Below, piece after piece: positions 1 through 10,588 of a stretch of DNA of 64,000 bases (the stretch's first letter is position 1; each line of letters begins with the position of its first letter). The stretch comes from Macrosoma leucophasiata (taxonomy: Eukaryota > Arthropoda > Insecta > Lepidoptera > Hedylidae), in contig JAWQUS010000032.1 of NCBI GenBank assembly GCA_036365455.1, forward strand, positions 17,802,001 to 17,866,000, given 5' to 3'. A model generated the notes under the pieces. It was not told the origin of the DNA and made no database searches. It worked only from the letters and a program-made list of their open reading frames with translations. The translations under genes and the position numbers were made by a program.

Positions 1-530
1 CACTATTCGTATTCAGCCGAATTATTCGGTTTTGGTGCCGAATATATTTGGTTCGGATAATTTCTATTTTATGGGCCGTAAACTGGGTCGCTCGCCGTAT
101 AGTCCCGACCTCGCACCTTGCCATTCTTATTTATTCCCGAAAATGAAGGAAAAACATCGAAGAAATGTTTTATAGTCGCCGAGGAAGCAGTGGCTTTTCG
201 AAATGCCGTCTATGAGACCCCTCAGGACGAGTGGGCAAAGTGATTTTCTCGGTGGTTCCACCGAACGCATCGGTGTATTGATGTGAATGGAGACTATTTT
301 GAAAGAAAAGATACAATAAAACTTATAACTTGCTAGTTTGCTCAGTCTTTGATTTTCTAAGAACTTTTAGTGTGGCCCTCGAATGCAAGCAGCGACATGT
401 TGGATCCGGGTTTACGCGGAAAAAAATGGTAAACCGAATAATTCGGCCGAATATTCGGTTCGGTATAGATTAAACCGAATATTATTCGGTATTCGGTTAT
501 TCGGTGAAACCACCATTCGGCGCATCACTA
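1..530. repeat. hAT-like repeat rich in AATATTCGG words, interrupted
   Basis: Bases 1-60 and about 425-530 are rich in words such as CCGAATATTCGGTTCGG. The right end reads ATTCGGCGCATCACTA at 515-530, the kind of terminus (TAGTGATGCGCC on the other strand) seen on hAT elements. The middle is occupied by mariner-derived sequence. The left end is outside the window, so no target duplication can be checked. A similar short terminus, TAGTGATGCGCCGGATATCC, is near 24694. Confidence 0.4.
73..400 (+). mobile_element. Mariner transposase C-terminal relic
   Basis: Translation gives SPYSPDLAPC followed by LFPKMKEKH, the mariner block that carries the last catalytic aspartate of the D,D34D triad. Further on, GTGAATGGAGACTATTTTGA matches the usual C-terminal VNGDYFE. 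Stops and frame changes lie between these blocks, so this is a dead fragment. It sits inside the AATATTCGG repeat. It is a different lineage from the mariner at 51051-52329, whose equivalent block reads YSPDLAPSDFHLF. Confidence 0.7.
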
Positions 531-1699
531 GTTTCAATCGTTCCTGAGATTAGCGCGTTCGTGCAAACAAACAAACAAACTCTTCAGCTTTATAATATTA
601 GTATAGATTGTACTAAACTATGGATTTTAGTATGCAATCTACACATCCCTTGTTTATTTTGGCTGTATACACTCGTATCACTTGCCACTTGTCTTTGATG
701 GCATCCATCCATGATCATTGAACCTTATCCCTTTGAGATACGAGCTAGTTTAGCACGCCGCGAGTGAAGTACTCTCGTCCCCTACGTTTCAGATTACGCA
801 GTCTCAAGCCCCTGCAACTATTGTTTTGGTTGGGGTACATTTTTTCTGGAATGGTAATGGAAATGTTTTTTTTAATATGTTTGTATATTTTTTTAAATAA
901 TAAATATTTATGGACTTTTCTTTTGATCCTTACTATATTCGAGCCCGTTGACATTTCCGGGCACATTACCAAATAACGTCAATTTAAATTTACAGAAAGG
1001 AGAAGGAAGGTTCCAAGTTAGACCCGCGCCTTGTACGCTTTATTAAAAAGCAAAAGATAGAGAAAAATACGTAGAATTTATTTAATTTAATTTATTCATT
1101 CAATTTTAATTAATTAATTTATTGCCGCAATATGTATATACAACGTGTAACAGGATTAAATGTACAACCCGAGACGAATTTGTTCAGAATCGATGACCGA
1201 ATCGATTTCAAGCATTTTTAATATGGGTAATATTTTGTCCCAAAATTAATGACAATTCGGGAAATTATGGTCACCCATTTGAGGAACAGTCAATACAAAC
1301 GAAAAAGAGACTAACGTCTATCCAAAATAGAATGCTAGTCTCAACAAGTTTATTAGAACTCGTTGAGACGTGCTTTTTATTATAAAAAATAATTAAAAAA
1401 ATAAAATAGCGGAATATAAAAATTAATCTTATTACTAGCGAGTGTTAAATAAGGATACGCAAGTTACGCTACATCATACATCACTTACTTTTTTCGGTTC
1501 GTGTTTTATGTGCGGCCGTAGGTAGAGGTAGGGTAAGTATGCATAGGGTGTGCATATAGTTCGTACAAATTGAGGACAACTTATTTCTTAAATAAAAAAT
1601 ATTAATTACATAAACATGTAATTTCAGTTCATGTATTATGATTATAACTCGATTTTATAATCGAGGTGTTAGATAGTGTGCATTATTCCCGTTACATGT
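531..1699. other. No gene recognised
   Basis: AT-rich noncoding sequence with only short ORFs lacking recognisable motifs or plausible splice structure. By position it lies in the left part of the nucleoredoxin-like gene, presumably downstream intron. Confidence 0.5.
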
Positions 1700-1770
1700 T
1701 GTATATATATCAGAACAAATGGCGGACTTAACGCTAAAATCAATCTCTACCATTCAACCATTAGTAGTAT
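1700..1770 (-). mobile_element. CR1-like LINE 3'-UTR fragment
   Basis: The string ATGGCGGACTTAACGC followed by CTCTACCATTCAACCA matches the block at 27499-27545, which lies just beyond the stop codon of a LINE reverse transcriptase read on the minus strand. Only this short part of the tail is recognisable. Confidence 0.45.
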
Positions 1771-1950
1771 GGAAAAGAAAATGGTGAGTGGCATTAGTAA
1801 AAAAAATAGAAATGATTGTTAAAATGAAACAAAATAATCAACATAAATAAATATATAAAATACAATAATTAAATATTTATATATTGATGATGATTTTGCA
1901 AAAATTTTACGTTCGAAAATATTCCTTAACCCCTTTTTTAAAAAAATACG

Positions 1951-2146
1951 CTTACGCTTACACTCACAGCCCCACAGTAGGTATAAACCTGTGTCGTGGG
2001 TGCCGTTGTACACATACAACACATACACAAACACCCAGACCCGAAACAAATATCTGTAGGCCATACAAACATTTGTCCCGGTGCGGGGATCGAACCCGCG
2101 ACCCTTCGAATCAAACGGTCATCTCACACCGCTGGACTAACCGGGC
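1951..2146 (-). mobile_element. Lsine-3 copy (tRNA-like head)
   Basis: On the minus strand the head holds a tRNA-like A box (TTAGTCCAGCGG) and a B box (GGGTTCGATCCCC), followed by a body with TTTGTATGGCCTACAGATAT and CGGGTCTGGGTGTTTG. A second copy at 3251-3428 shares the body and head. The anticodon arm does not fold cleanly, so I call a tRNA-derived SINE rather than a tRNA gene. Confidence 0.65.
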
Positions 2147-2426
2147 CGTGAATTTTGAACGTGGTTTTTTGAACGTTATTTTTATGTGAGGATACACGTA
2201 AGCTACGTGTATCCTCTGGGAGAGTACGCTCATGATCAGAATCATGGGGAAATCCTAAAAAACTAATTAGAATCGTTGTTTTTTTGCCGGAAATATTTAT
2301 TTTATGTAAGTTTTGTATGACAACAATATTTTTCCACATTCTATTGCTACCATGACATTTTTGTTTTTGAAATATACTTACGACGATTAATTGAAGGATT
2401 ATATGGATATTAAACGATTTGAACAG

Positions 2427-2714
2427 TTTTTTTTTTATGTAATGGAAGTGGTATACAAGCATGCAGTTCACAATGGTGTTAAGTTACGACTGCAGCCTAT
2501 AGACACCTACACAAAGACCGAGGTCAAAATGTAGATGCGTTACCACTCCTGAGGCCTATGGTGTTATGCCTCTGTGCCGGAAATTACAGGGCCGTACATT
2601 ACCACCTGACCGGAACACGGTAGTGCTGAACACTACCATTTAGCGGCAAGTATATTAGGTAATGCGGTGGTGCCAACGCCCGCGAGCTCCGTCACTGGAG
2701 CTCTACCACCAGTA
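2427..2714 (-). mobile_element. Lsine-1, near full length
   Basis: This is a complete member of the commonest family here. On the minus strand it starts TACTGGTGGTAGAGCTCCAG, contains the internal inverted repeat GAGCTC-CAGTGACG-GAGCTC, and ends CATTACATAAAAAAAAAA. No RNA polymerase III boxes are obvious, so it may be a SINE or a LINE tail. No target duplication longer than a few bases was seen. Confidence 0.75.
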
Positions 2715-2719
2715 TAAGC

Positions 2720-3250
2720 TGAAAATGATTTAGTGTTTTATGCTTCTTCTCTCAACAATTATTTTTTATTTTTATGCGAGGTGCAGGTCCATGCTCCATA
2801 CATTTTGGAATGTGTCTTTTACCTAACATTCCAAATAGGCCGTACCTCCCCGATCGATCGATCGCAAGATACCACCAGCGGTATGTAGTAGTGGCCTACT
2901 ATTACTGGACGACTGAGTGAGTTAAGATGAAAGGAGGCCAAAAGTCGTTTACCATTTACCATCTTTTTCTAGTTGTTTAAGGTTGAACAGACAGATGACA
3001 CACCCGACGATTTATCACTGTGATAGATGATACCTAACCTACTGTGTATTGTATACATCGTTGAGAGATTTATATGTAAACAGTTAATTTTAGCAAGTTG
3101 CTAATTGATTGGTAGATAACGCCTTTTATACCGCTTGTAGCGCTTTGAGGGTGCTAGGTGATTTACCCGAGGTCGTAAGTTCGTTTCCTGTCCGAAGTCA
3201 AACATCTTTCCATGTTTTCATATACGATAATAATACAAAATAAATAATAA
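2720..3250. other. No gene recognised
   Basis: Noncoding sequence with a short (GATC)n run near 2852-2866 and nothing else I can name. Confidence 0.4.
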
Positions 3251-3428
3251 AATACGCTTACACTCACAGCCTCACATTAGGTATATGGGTGCGTTGTACA
3301 CATACAACACATACGCAAACACCCAGACCCGAAACAAATATCTGTAGGCCATACAAATATTTGTCCCGGTGCGGGGATCGAACCCGCGACCCTTCGAATC
3401 AACCGGTCATCTCACACCGCTGGACTAA
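3251..3428 (-). mobile_element. Lsine-3 copy
   Basis: Same body and tRNA-like head as 1951-2146, including GGTGCGGGGATCGAACCCGC on the plus strand. It lacks the final CCGGGCC of the other copy and ends at CTGGACTAA. Confidence 0.65.
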
Positions 3429-3801
3429 ATTTATTATATATTTGACGACCCGGATAGTTATTATATAATATTATAGGTATTTTTTTTATTATTCATTTTT
3501 AAAATTCACTCGCACGTGTTATTGCGAAAAATAAAAATATTACAATTAATCCACTTAGCCACCTTGCGTGATAAAAAGATTAAAACAATTTAAAGGTATA
3601 TTTTGGCAGACTCGTGCCCCCAAGCTAGACTTAAGGGGCATGTTACACAGAACAGAAATGTTTTTTCTGTTCTGAGGGCATATTATATTGATGTATATTG
3701 GGTAGATTTTTCATTTCCCATATCACATTAATTTGCTTGCTTACCATTTACATTTGTGAAATGCATAGAAAAAATAATGAGGTTATTATTATAGAGTATA
3801 C

Positions 3802-4262
3802 ACCGGGAACAAACATGCGGTTCTGTTTTAAAATTGATTTGTCAGATATTTCAAAGATCAGCTGTCATTTTATTATGGGAAAGTATTTTTATATAGTTTT
3901 TTTTTTAATATAATTGCATCGCTTATTGCCAGTGTCAGGTAAAACAATATTTCATATTCGTAATAAAAGCGTAAAACAGAAAAGATTTCGAGGTAAGCTG
4001 AAAGGCCGTGTTTTTGCACTGTTTCACTATTCTATTTCCCTATAGTAAACAGGCACTGTAATAAACCTATATCAAACAAAATGCCACCAACTTTATTTTA
4101 TTTAACTCAAAAATGCACCAAGAAAATTAAATAAAATAAGAGCACTACACGCCTCTTTCAAGGTTCCCGCCAAAACCGAAAGTGTAGTTGTATAAAAAAA
4201 ACTGGAACCATGCTACCAAGGGGAATGTCCTGTCTAGTACTTACATTAGTACAAATAGGTCA
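3802..4262 (+). repeat. Unnamed repeat split by an Lretro-5 insertion
   Basis: Bases 3802-3884 and 4178-4262 are collinear with the reverse complement of 47826-47984, which is uninterrupted. Shared words include CGGTTCTGTTTT, CAGCTGTCAT and AACTGGAACCATGCTA. The family's nature is unknown. The value of this locus is that the uninterrupted copy acts as an empty-site reference for the insertion at 3885-4177. Confidence 0.6.
3885..4177 (-). mobile_element. Lretro-5 insertion, internally deleted
   Basis: Poly-T near 3899-3908 (a poly-A tail on the minus strand), then GCATCGCTTATTGCCAGTGT, and at the other end GGTTCCCGCCAAAACC. GAAAGT flanks both sides (3879-3884 and 4178-4183) and occurs once in the empty relative at 47893-47898. 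Shorter than the 487-bp copy at 54523-55009. Confidence 0.65.
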
Positions 4263-4431
4263 ATAGAAAAAAATATCCCGTCGAAGTTTCTTTGTAAGAT
4301 CTTATCTGTCGTCATAGTCAAAGTGGATATTGTAACATTTAAACGTAACAGGTATCGTTCGCTAATGCAGTATACGGTGGTGGTTTGTGGTAAGGTAAGT
4401 GAGTGAGTATGACTAAGTAATTAGGTTTAGA

Positions 4432-4566
4432 AGCATGACATCACTGGCCCCAGGGGACGCATCGCATTTCTATTATGCCCTTGAGCTTTCATATCGAACA
4501 GATACACCCGAGTGCGATACGAGGGGATGTCGCTTGCATTTCACTTATGCTCCGGGAATTAACCCC
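4432..4566. repeat. Short repeat (CATGACATCACTGGCCCC)
   Basis: Shares CATGACATCACTGGCCCC, GCATCGCATTTCTAT and GAGCTTTCATATCGAACAGA with 6064-6160. The class is unknown. Confidence 0.5.
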
Positions 4567-5254
4567 TGGAAGTAGACTAGAGCGGTCTCGAGACGAGCGG
4601 TCACAAAAAATGGCACTCTGGGAGTGCGGACACAAATGAAAACTTGAAAAATAAACGAGGTGTCAGTGTCGCAAATTCAATGGTTTTTCCCATCTTAAAA
4701 ACTGCCAACATCCTAGTGTATGTACGTATATGTGTACGTAGATACACCAGTACCGGATTAGCCATATACGAGTAGCAGGAGGCAGCAAATGCTACGGGCC
4801 CCTCGACTGTGCCCAAAAAAACCACAAATATTTAAAATATGTACACACCTGTACGTATACACCTTAGCTATTCTCAAAGTGAGCGTTAGCCACACTGTAA
4901 TTAAATAGATATATTATTATGTAGCAAGTTGGCAATACCACAATACTTACAGGAGAAATCCCCTAACATTGTTTTCGATTCCTTATCGTAAATGTTCTAT
5001 TTTATTTACATCCTAAATTACAGTAGGCAATGTAACTCTAGGGCCCCATGGTCACATTTGCTACGGGCCCCGCACCGGCTCAATCCGGCACTGCATGGTA
5101 TACATGCAGTGCCGGATAAAGCCTTATATACAAAGGTATCGGTTGCGGTAACAGCGTCACGAGTTCAATGGTTTATTCCTATCTCAAAAATGTCTAACGC
5201 GCATCAAGAAGTTTATACTTCGAAAAATCTACCATTACGTAATATTGTTGTTGC
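4567..5254. other. No gene; fragments of a low-copy repeat
   Basis: The block near 4750-4815 and that near 5040-5100 share inverted and direct pieces of a GCTACGGGCCCC-containing repeat. Nothing coding was seen. Confidence 0.35.
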
Positions 5255-5266
5255 AATTCACCACTG

Positions 5267-5666
5267 TGGTCGCTCACTATGGGCCTCATAAGAAGGCTCA
5301 AGGTCACTCAGAGAGCAATGGAGAGAGCTATGCTTGGAGTTTCTCTGCGAGATCGAGTCAGAAATGAGGAGATCCGCATGAGAACCAAAGTTACCGACAT
5401 AGCTCACCGAATTGCGAGACTCAAGTGGCAGTGGGCAGGGCACATAGCTCGACGAACTGACGGCCGTTGGGGCAGAGCAGTTCTCGAGTGGCGACCGCGT
5501 ACGGGAAAGCGAAGCGTGGGCAGGCCTTCCACAAGATGGACCGACGAAGGTCGCGTGCAATCGCTGGATGAGGGCGGCCCAGGACCGTTCGTTGTGGCAT
5601 TCTTTGGGGAGGCCTTTGTTCAGCAGTGGACGTCTTTTGGCTGAAATGATGATGATGATGATGATG
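5267..5666 (+). mobile_element. 5'-truncated RTE-type LINE 3' end
   Basis: Translation gives the reverse transcriptase C-terminus with QRAMERAMLGVSLRDRVRNE, QWAGHIARRTDGRWGR and VQQWTSFG, then a (GATGAT)n tail. AATTCACCACTG flanks both ends (5255-5266 and 5667-5678), a 12-bp target duplication. This marks it as one insertion truncated at its 5' end. A frame break lies after TRWTD. A related copy is at 29550-30012. Confidence 0.85.
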
Positions 5667-5838
5667 AATTCACCACTGCGACCGGTGTCTCCTTGTAATA
5701 ATACGTAACAATGTGTACATGTACGATGTAACAGTGTGCGTGCCTTAAGGAGAGGTTTGTCGCGTACCGACTATCGCTTACACACATGCATTTACACGTA
5801 AACCTACAGACACGTCTCTACCACAACTCTAAGGGTTA

Positions 5839-5970
5839 GTTTCACAGACCGCACTAAGACTTTACTTTCGAGCAAAGTACGCTTCGAACTGTCAAAACCC
5901 ATACATTTCTGACAGTTCTAAGCATACTTTGCTCAAAGTAATGTCGTAGTGCGGTCTGTGAATCTCACCA
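5839..5970. mobile_element. Tourist-like hairpin MITE, copy 1
   Basis: A 132-bp near-palindrome. The arms contain TTCACAGACCGCACTAAGAC and the reverse of GTCGTAGTGCGGTCTGTGAA. It is flanked by TTA on both sides (5836-5838, 5971-5973), the 3-bp duplication typical of PIF/Harbinger derivatives. The second copy is at 14871-15008. Confidence 0.75.
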
Positions 5971-6063
5971 TTAGAGTTGATTTCGCTTTTGAAATGCAAA
6001 TATTATAAATACTTTACTAGTATGTTAAATAAGAAAGTATTACTTCGTTGTTTATTAAGTTGA

Positions 6064-6160
6064 GAAACATGACATCACTGGCCCCAAAGGAAGCATCGCA
6101 TTTCTATGGAACCCTCGAGTATGCCTCGAGCTTTCATATCGAACAGACCCGAGTACCAGT
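6064..6160. repeat. Short repeat (CATGACATCACTGGCCCC), copy 2
   Basis: A second copy of the family at 4432-4566, slightly diverged. Confidence 0.5.
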
Positions 6161-6448
6161 CGGTGTTGTTCGCAAATGATGGGTTCTGTTTATACGTTTA
6201 TTTCACCGAAGGCTGAGGTGATACGTAAAATAAAACTGTATTTTGATTTTATGTCCCAAAGGCTTCATCAGCCGACGATTTGGAGGAAAGGCAGGAGGGG
6301 CGATAGTTGCGTAATACGACGATTTATGTAGGGTATAGGTTAATATATTATTATTGCTGATGTCAGTTAAAGCTACAAATGAGACATTTTTTAATCTCCG
6401 AGGGGTTAGGGAAACCTGTACCCCCCGCCACCCTCTGGCTAAGCTTAT

Positions 6449-6614
6449 GAGCCTGTTCAGATAAGGCGTATTACGCGCGAGTTTACACGCGCGTTGACAC
6501 TCGCGCTTACCCGAATTAGGTACAAGAGCTACATAATATTATATCACGTCGTTCTACGCGCATTTCCTCACTCGGTTTATTGAAACGTGCGTGTAAACTC
6601 ATCTGGACAGGCTC
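6449..6614. mobile_element. TIR element with GAGCCTGTYCAGAT ends
   Basis: The left end GAGCCTGTTCAGAT and right end ATCTGGACAGGCTC are inverted repeats with one mismatch. Subterminal GTTTACACGCGCG and GCGTGTAAAC are also inverted. At 166 bp it is a probable MITE of unknown superfamily. No convincing target duplication was seen. Confidence 0.55.
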
Positions 6615-6698
6615 CATGAATAGTGCGCTGGTGTGTACGCGTTCAAATTCGCCATTGTAGTTCGCCATGGCAGAATTTTAAGATATAGATATATATAG

Positions 6699-6741
6699 GT
6701 GATTCTGTGCACTTTGACAGACGGATAGTGCACAGAATCAC
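6699..6741. repeat. Short perfect hairpin
   Basis: Arms GTGATTCTGTGCACT (6699-6713) and AGTGCACAGAATCAC (6727-6741) pair perfectly around a 13-base loop. The function is unknown. Confidence 0.6.
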
Positions 6742-7672
6742 ACCACTTTAACTTTTTACACGGTATCCTAAAAAGTGAAAGTAGCGGGTTCATGACCTGT
6801 TCATAAATGAATAAAGAAAATCCTCCGTCGCTGTACAAATGCTTTCCCATGTCACTATCGATTGCCCATCTCGCCTCCCCCTCCATTATATTTTAATGAA
6901 GTCGAAACACAATAGTCTGAGATACAGTATAAGAAATGTATAACCTCATTTGTTATTTAATGATGATTGACAATGGTAAATTGTTAATGGGTAGCCTAGC
7001 TAAAATATGGACTAAAACTGGAAATTGGTTCTTTTTTAAATTTTTTAACTATCGCTTCCGGTTTTCTTGATAGAAGTCGAGCATTAGTCGAGAGAATAGA
7101 AAATATATGACATATTTTTCCTTTAGTACAACTTTGAAATTGCAAGGCACACATTTAGTAAACTAACGCTATCAATAAACTCTCATCAGCAATTTAACTT
7201 TTTTTTTTATGAAATTAAAGTTTACTTTATTTCATATCCAACAGTATGACACTGCTATTCTAAAAGTGTATCGCATTCATGATTGCCTAAAAGGTTTATT
7301 CCCGTTTAAAATCTTAAATTTATTTTACATCAGTTTTGGCCTGTGATTTATTTAGCTCGGTCGTATCCATTCGCGATTTCATCTAATATTATAATTCTTT
7401 TCATTGCGAAATTTCAGATGAGGCCGATGAGAGTATTTATGTCTAATACCGTACCTCGTGCTATAGACGGTAGAATAACTGCGGCCGTAGAACCAAATAA
7501 ATTCAATTTATATTCGCTTTCATTTGCTTAATTAAATTTCTAGAAGCGGTGGATTGAATCTCGGCTGTAATTGTGAAGTTTATTGTTAAATTACAAGTTG
7601 TTTGACTAAATTGGGGGCTACCTGGACACTTTGTACGGTTTTGTGGCTGATAACGGAATAGTCCATGCATTT
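6742..7672. other. No gene recognised
   Basis: AT-rich sequence. The short ORFs show no family motifs. I searched the minus strand here for the next nucleoredoxin exon (expected to resemble MPWLAVPY) and did not find it. Confidence 0.45.
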
Positions 7673-7795
7673 CTTTTTTTTATGTAATGAAGGTAACAAA
7701 CAAGCAACTTCATATTGATGTTAAGTGATAACTGCAGTCTATAGACACCCACACTTATGCCGCTTAACTACCTGGCCGCCTTCTGAGGTGGTAAT
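7673..7795 (-). mobile_element. Lsine-1 3' fragment
   Basis: Poly-T and TATGTAATGAAGG, then TTGATGTTAAGTGATAACTG and TATAGACACCCACAC. Only the tail half of the family is present. Confidence 0.6.
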
Positions 7796-7962
7796 AAAGC
7801 TTTGTTTTTATTGTTTTTGAACGATCGTGTGATGATGGTGTTTCCTGGATGGAGGATTTCCTGGAGGAGGATGTTTTATTTGAAGGTATATAACCGCTTA
7901 GAGACGATGTGCGTCACAATGGACTAATTACTTGATCAAGTACGAGGTACAAGGATTCTTAC

Positions 7963-8072
7963 CTGTCACTGGAGACTAGGATGAGCTGCGTGTTAGCGAA
8001 TTTGGTCCTGCGCCGGCGCACCGCCGATAGCGCCGCGCACAAGCTTGGCGCGAACGACCGACACGGGGGGCA
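7963..8072 (-). CDS. NXN: Nucleoredoxin-like, exon 3
   Basis: This exon encodes the catalytic heart of the second thioredoxin-like domain. The acceptor is TTCCCCAG at 8080-8073 and the donor CAG|GTAAGA at 7962-7961. The 110 bp translate from phase 0 as CPPCRSFAPSL, then a basic stretch, then TQLILVSSD, with two bases left over. Exon 2 ends in SAHW, so the join gives SAHWCPPCRSFAP, the nucleoredoxin/tryparedoxin active-site motif in which the two cysteines of CPPC do thiol-disulfide exchange. LILVSSD matches the beta strand that follows (IIFVSADR in vertebrate nucleoredoxin). The exon is GC-rich against its AT-rich surroundings. The next exon should begin with the residue after SSD and lies outside the window or was missed. 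Confidence 0.85.
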
Positions 8073-8257
8073 CTGGGGAATAACGTACAGCTTTACAAAT
8101 TGAAACAGCATAGATGTCGCTCAAATACTAGGTAGGTTGTAAAGCTGGCAGAGAATTGGTAAACTCCCCTGGGAGCCGACCGCCTAGATCTAAATCGAAA
8201 GCTAAACGAAAGCATTAGAGTTAGACGGTCGGACCCAGATGTTGCAAATATTCATAA

Positions 8258-8510
8258 GTGATGGTAATCACTCTCCGTCAGTTGGCCTATTCATCACTCC
8301 AGCCGAAAGACGTCCACTGCTCGACAAAATCTTCCCCAAAGACACCCACGACAGTGTTGTGCGTCATTAGGGGAAAATATGCCACAATCTCAAACCCAAA
8401 TATCAAATATCGAAGTAGTATAGTGTCTAGTAAGCTCCAGGCTCCAGGCTCCCCCTAAAAAGGGGAGAGTGTCGTGCCCCGCAGTGGGACGTATAATGGG
8501 TTGCCATTGT
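8258..8510 (+). mobile_element. RTE-type LINE/SINE relic with CCCTAAAAAGGGGAG
   Basis: A frame reads SLQPKDVHCSTKSSPKTP, a phrase common in degraded RTE copies. The end, GCAGTGGGACGTATAATGGG, is the same block (inverted) found at 59843-59877. It runs straight into the Dong-like fragment that follows. Confidence 0.5.
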
Positions 8511-8775
8511 TCGTCTCGGTGAACGGCCTTATCGCCAAGAGCCTCGACCAACACCTTATGAGGCTCACGGCTGGGTCAAGGGCCTGATGCAGAAGGCAGT
8601 GCTACTTGACACGGCACGAATAGTGAGGAGATTCCTCTCTCTGCGTCCCTAACCACCGGTAGCTTGGATCCTGTAAGCCCGCTGCCGGCGGCCAGCTATT
8701 TTTTATTTTTTATGTATATATATGTGTGTTTTTGATATTTATATATGTAAAAAAATATAAAATAAGTTTCGAAAT
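8505..8775 (+). mobile_element. R4/Dong-like LINE C-terminus relic
   Basis: Bases 8512-8650 read in shifted frames as VSVNGLIAKSLDQHL and a broken RIVRRFLSL, the end of the same protein encoded on the minus strand at 25195-25520. A TATGTATATATATGTG-type tail follows. Frameshifts make it non-functional. Confidence 0.6.
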
Positions 8776-8779
8776 AAAT

Positions 8780-8965
8780 GGGTTGCCATTATTACAGTAT
8801 GCCATAAACGCCACGCTTGGCATGCGGATAGGCGATCGCAGTAGCGGTAGTTTTATCGCGGGACGCTGCTGCCCATCCCGCGTTATACTTTTGCTGCTCT
8901 ATTAGAATGGTTTGACCGCCATTGTTCGGTTGACTGACTGCACTAGCAGAAGTATTTAGATCTAT
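8780..8965. repeat. Unnamed repeat (GGCATGCGGATAGGCGATCGC)
   Basis: Collinear with 42750-42871 plus 43129-43200, sharing GGCGATCGCAGT and GGTTTGACCGCCATTGTTCG. Here it is uninterrupted, so it serves as the empty-site reference for the insertion at 42872-43128. Confidence 0.6.
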
Positions 8966-9249
8966 TATGTCCGTCAAACTTCTAATAGCCAGTCTGAAAA
9001 TTGTGCGAATGATTTGTAGGGTAAAGCTCGCTTCATGTTTTTAATTTAAACGTCAACAAGAGATGATTATGCTTGTCCAGAAATCATGAATATATATCGC
9101 TCTAGGCGTTGTACTGACACTTTCATTCCACCAGTTAAACTGGGCTCTGAGCAGCCGTTTAGTCGGTGTAAATACAGTTTTGGTCGATTCTATGCGCGGG
9201 CAAAATTAGCAGCTACAACCTTGTGTAATAAACATAAATAGTAACATAC

Positions 9250-9483
9250 CCAATGCGCCGAAAAGTAGAAGACCCTGACAGCATCAGCCGGCAGCTCCTC
9301 ATACAGTTTGTTCCCTCCCTCGCCCTGCAGCTGCACCCCTCTCAGCACCTCGTGTAACGGAGGCGCGGGCCACGGGAACCTGGCGCCTTCCGGGTCAGCG
9401 AGCAGGGCGTCTCTGACTGGCCTGCCGCGGATGACCAGGGTGGGGACCCCCACTGCTATACTGTATTTCTGGGTAAGGCGCCG
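9250..9483 (-). CDS. NXN: Nucleoredoxin-like, exon 2
   Basis: This 234-bp exon (78 codons, phase 0 at both ends) has acceptor CTTTCCAG at 9491-9484 and donor TGG|GTATGT at 9249-9248. It begins RRLTQKYSIAVGVPTLVI; VGVPTLV holds the conserved cis-proline of the first thioredoxin-like domain (about residue 135 of the joined protein). FPWPAPP resembles the FPWxPKP motif in which nucleoredoxins link domains 1 and 2. It ends VRVFYFSAHW, the strand leading into the domain 2 active site, whose CPPC is in exon 3. The three exons give a continuous 236-residue N-terminal half. Nucleoredoxin is a cytosolic and nuclear oxidoreductase that in vertebrates binds Dishevelled in Wnt signalling; that role here is family inference. 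CpG is much higher than in the flanking introns. Confidence 0.9.
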
Positions 9484-9699
9484 CTGGAAAGAAGAGAATT
9501 AGATGAGTGATAAAATTCTAGGTAAATAGATTTGTAAATATTTTCTTGTAGGATATTAACTATTCTACTAACAAAGATTTACCTGTAGAAATGGCTTTAA
9601 AATTTGCCTTTTAGTATTATGTCCCTCATCACAGCAAACTAGGTGTTTCAAATAATTGTAAGTACTATATTTTTTTAAATAAACAAAAATAGAAATCGT

Positions 9700-9812
9700 C
9701 ATCTCGAAAGCGTAATTTACACCTTTATATCTGGTAGCCTCCGACCCGGGAATTGAACCCTGGACCTCAGCGTAGCAGAAGTCGCCTGCTACCACTACAC
9801 TACAGAGGCAGT
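9700..9812 (-). mobile_element. Lsine-2 head fragment
   Basis: Contains CCCGGGAATTGAACCCTGGA (B box on the minus strand), GACCTCAGCGTAGCAG and ACTACAGAGGCAG, the tRNA-like head of the Lsine-2 family. Confidence 0.6.
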
Positions 9813-10188
9813 TATTAAAAAAAATATTTTTCTATCTAATAAATAATTTACGCTAACTGGAACAAAGATTAATTTCGCCAACATTTTTCAAGTATAATGG
9901 CGCACTAAGAAACAGTCCTAATAAGTTTTTTATTATTTTCAAACAATGGAGAGAAACGTTCAATCGCCCGCATTGCACCAAGACTGTGGTTGCGGAGAAG
10001 TACTCACTTAAAGAAATTATGTTTGCTGGAGTTAATTGAATCAAGTATTTATTATTGTTAGTATAAACACCTTTATTTAAACGGCACAGTGTGCAGTGCT
10101 ATGCAGACAAAATTGATTTACTATTACATTTTATATATCGTCGTTACTCGCGTCTCGGTAGTCTCACTTCTAGACAAGGTAGCTAACC

Positions 10189-10580
10189 CAGGGTTTCTCA
10201 AAGTGGGGTACGCCATTCGACGGTAAGATTTACTATAAATCGACTTGATGCTGAGTCAGAATTAAGGTTAAACTTGTCCAAAATTACTCCTAAAACTAAC
10301 TCCATTTGTGACAACACAAGCACAAGAAAAAGCACACCCATTACATCAGAAATATATTTTTACTAGGTACCTACTATTAATGTACCTAGTAAAAATAGGT
10401 ATATTTCTTTTGGCACTTTATTTGTTACCTTTTATTGAAATAAAAACACTATTTTCTTCAACAGTCAATTTTATTGTTTTCTTGGGGGGGGGGGGGGAAG
10501 GTTTAATAAGTTTAGGGGTTCGCTGTCACCTGGATACTTTTCAACAGGGGTACGTGGAGCCGAAAGTTTGAGAAACCCTG
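10189..10580. mobile_element. Non-autonomous hAT element
   Basis: The left end CAGGGTTTCTCAAAGTGG and right end TTTGAGAAACCCTG form a 14-bp TIR of the CAGGG type used by hAT transposons. The flanking 8-mers AGCTAACC and GGCAAACC match at 6 of 8 positions. The 392 bp include a run of about 14 G near 10483-10496. No transposase was seen. Confidence 0.7.
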
Positions 10581-10588
10581 GGCAAACC

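Noticed and set aside
2072..2147. tRNA gene on the minus strand
   Set aside because: A and B boxes are present, but the anticodon arm does not fold and the unit is fused to a conserved body, repeated at 3251-3428.
7840..7962. Further nucleoredoxin exon just downstream of exon 3
   Set aside because: No acceptor in the right phase and no MPWLAVPY-like peptide in any minus frame.
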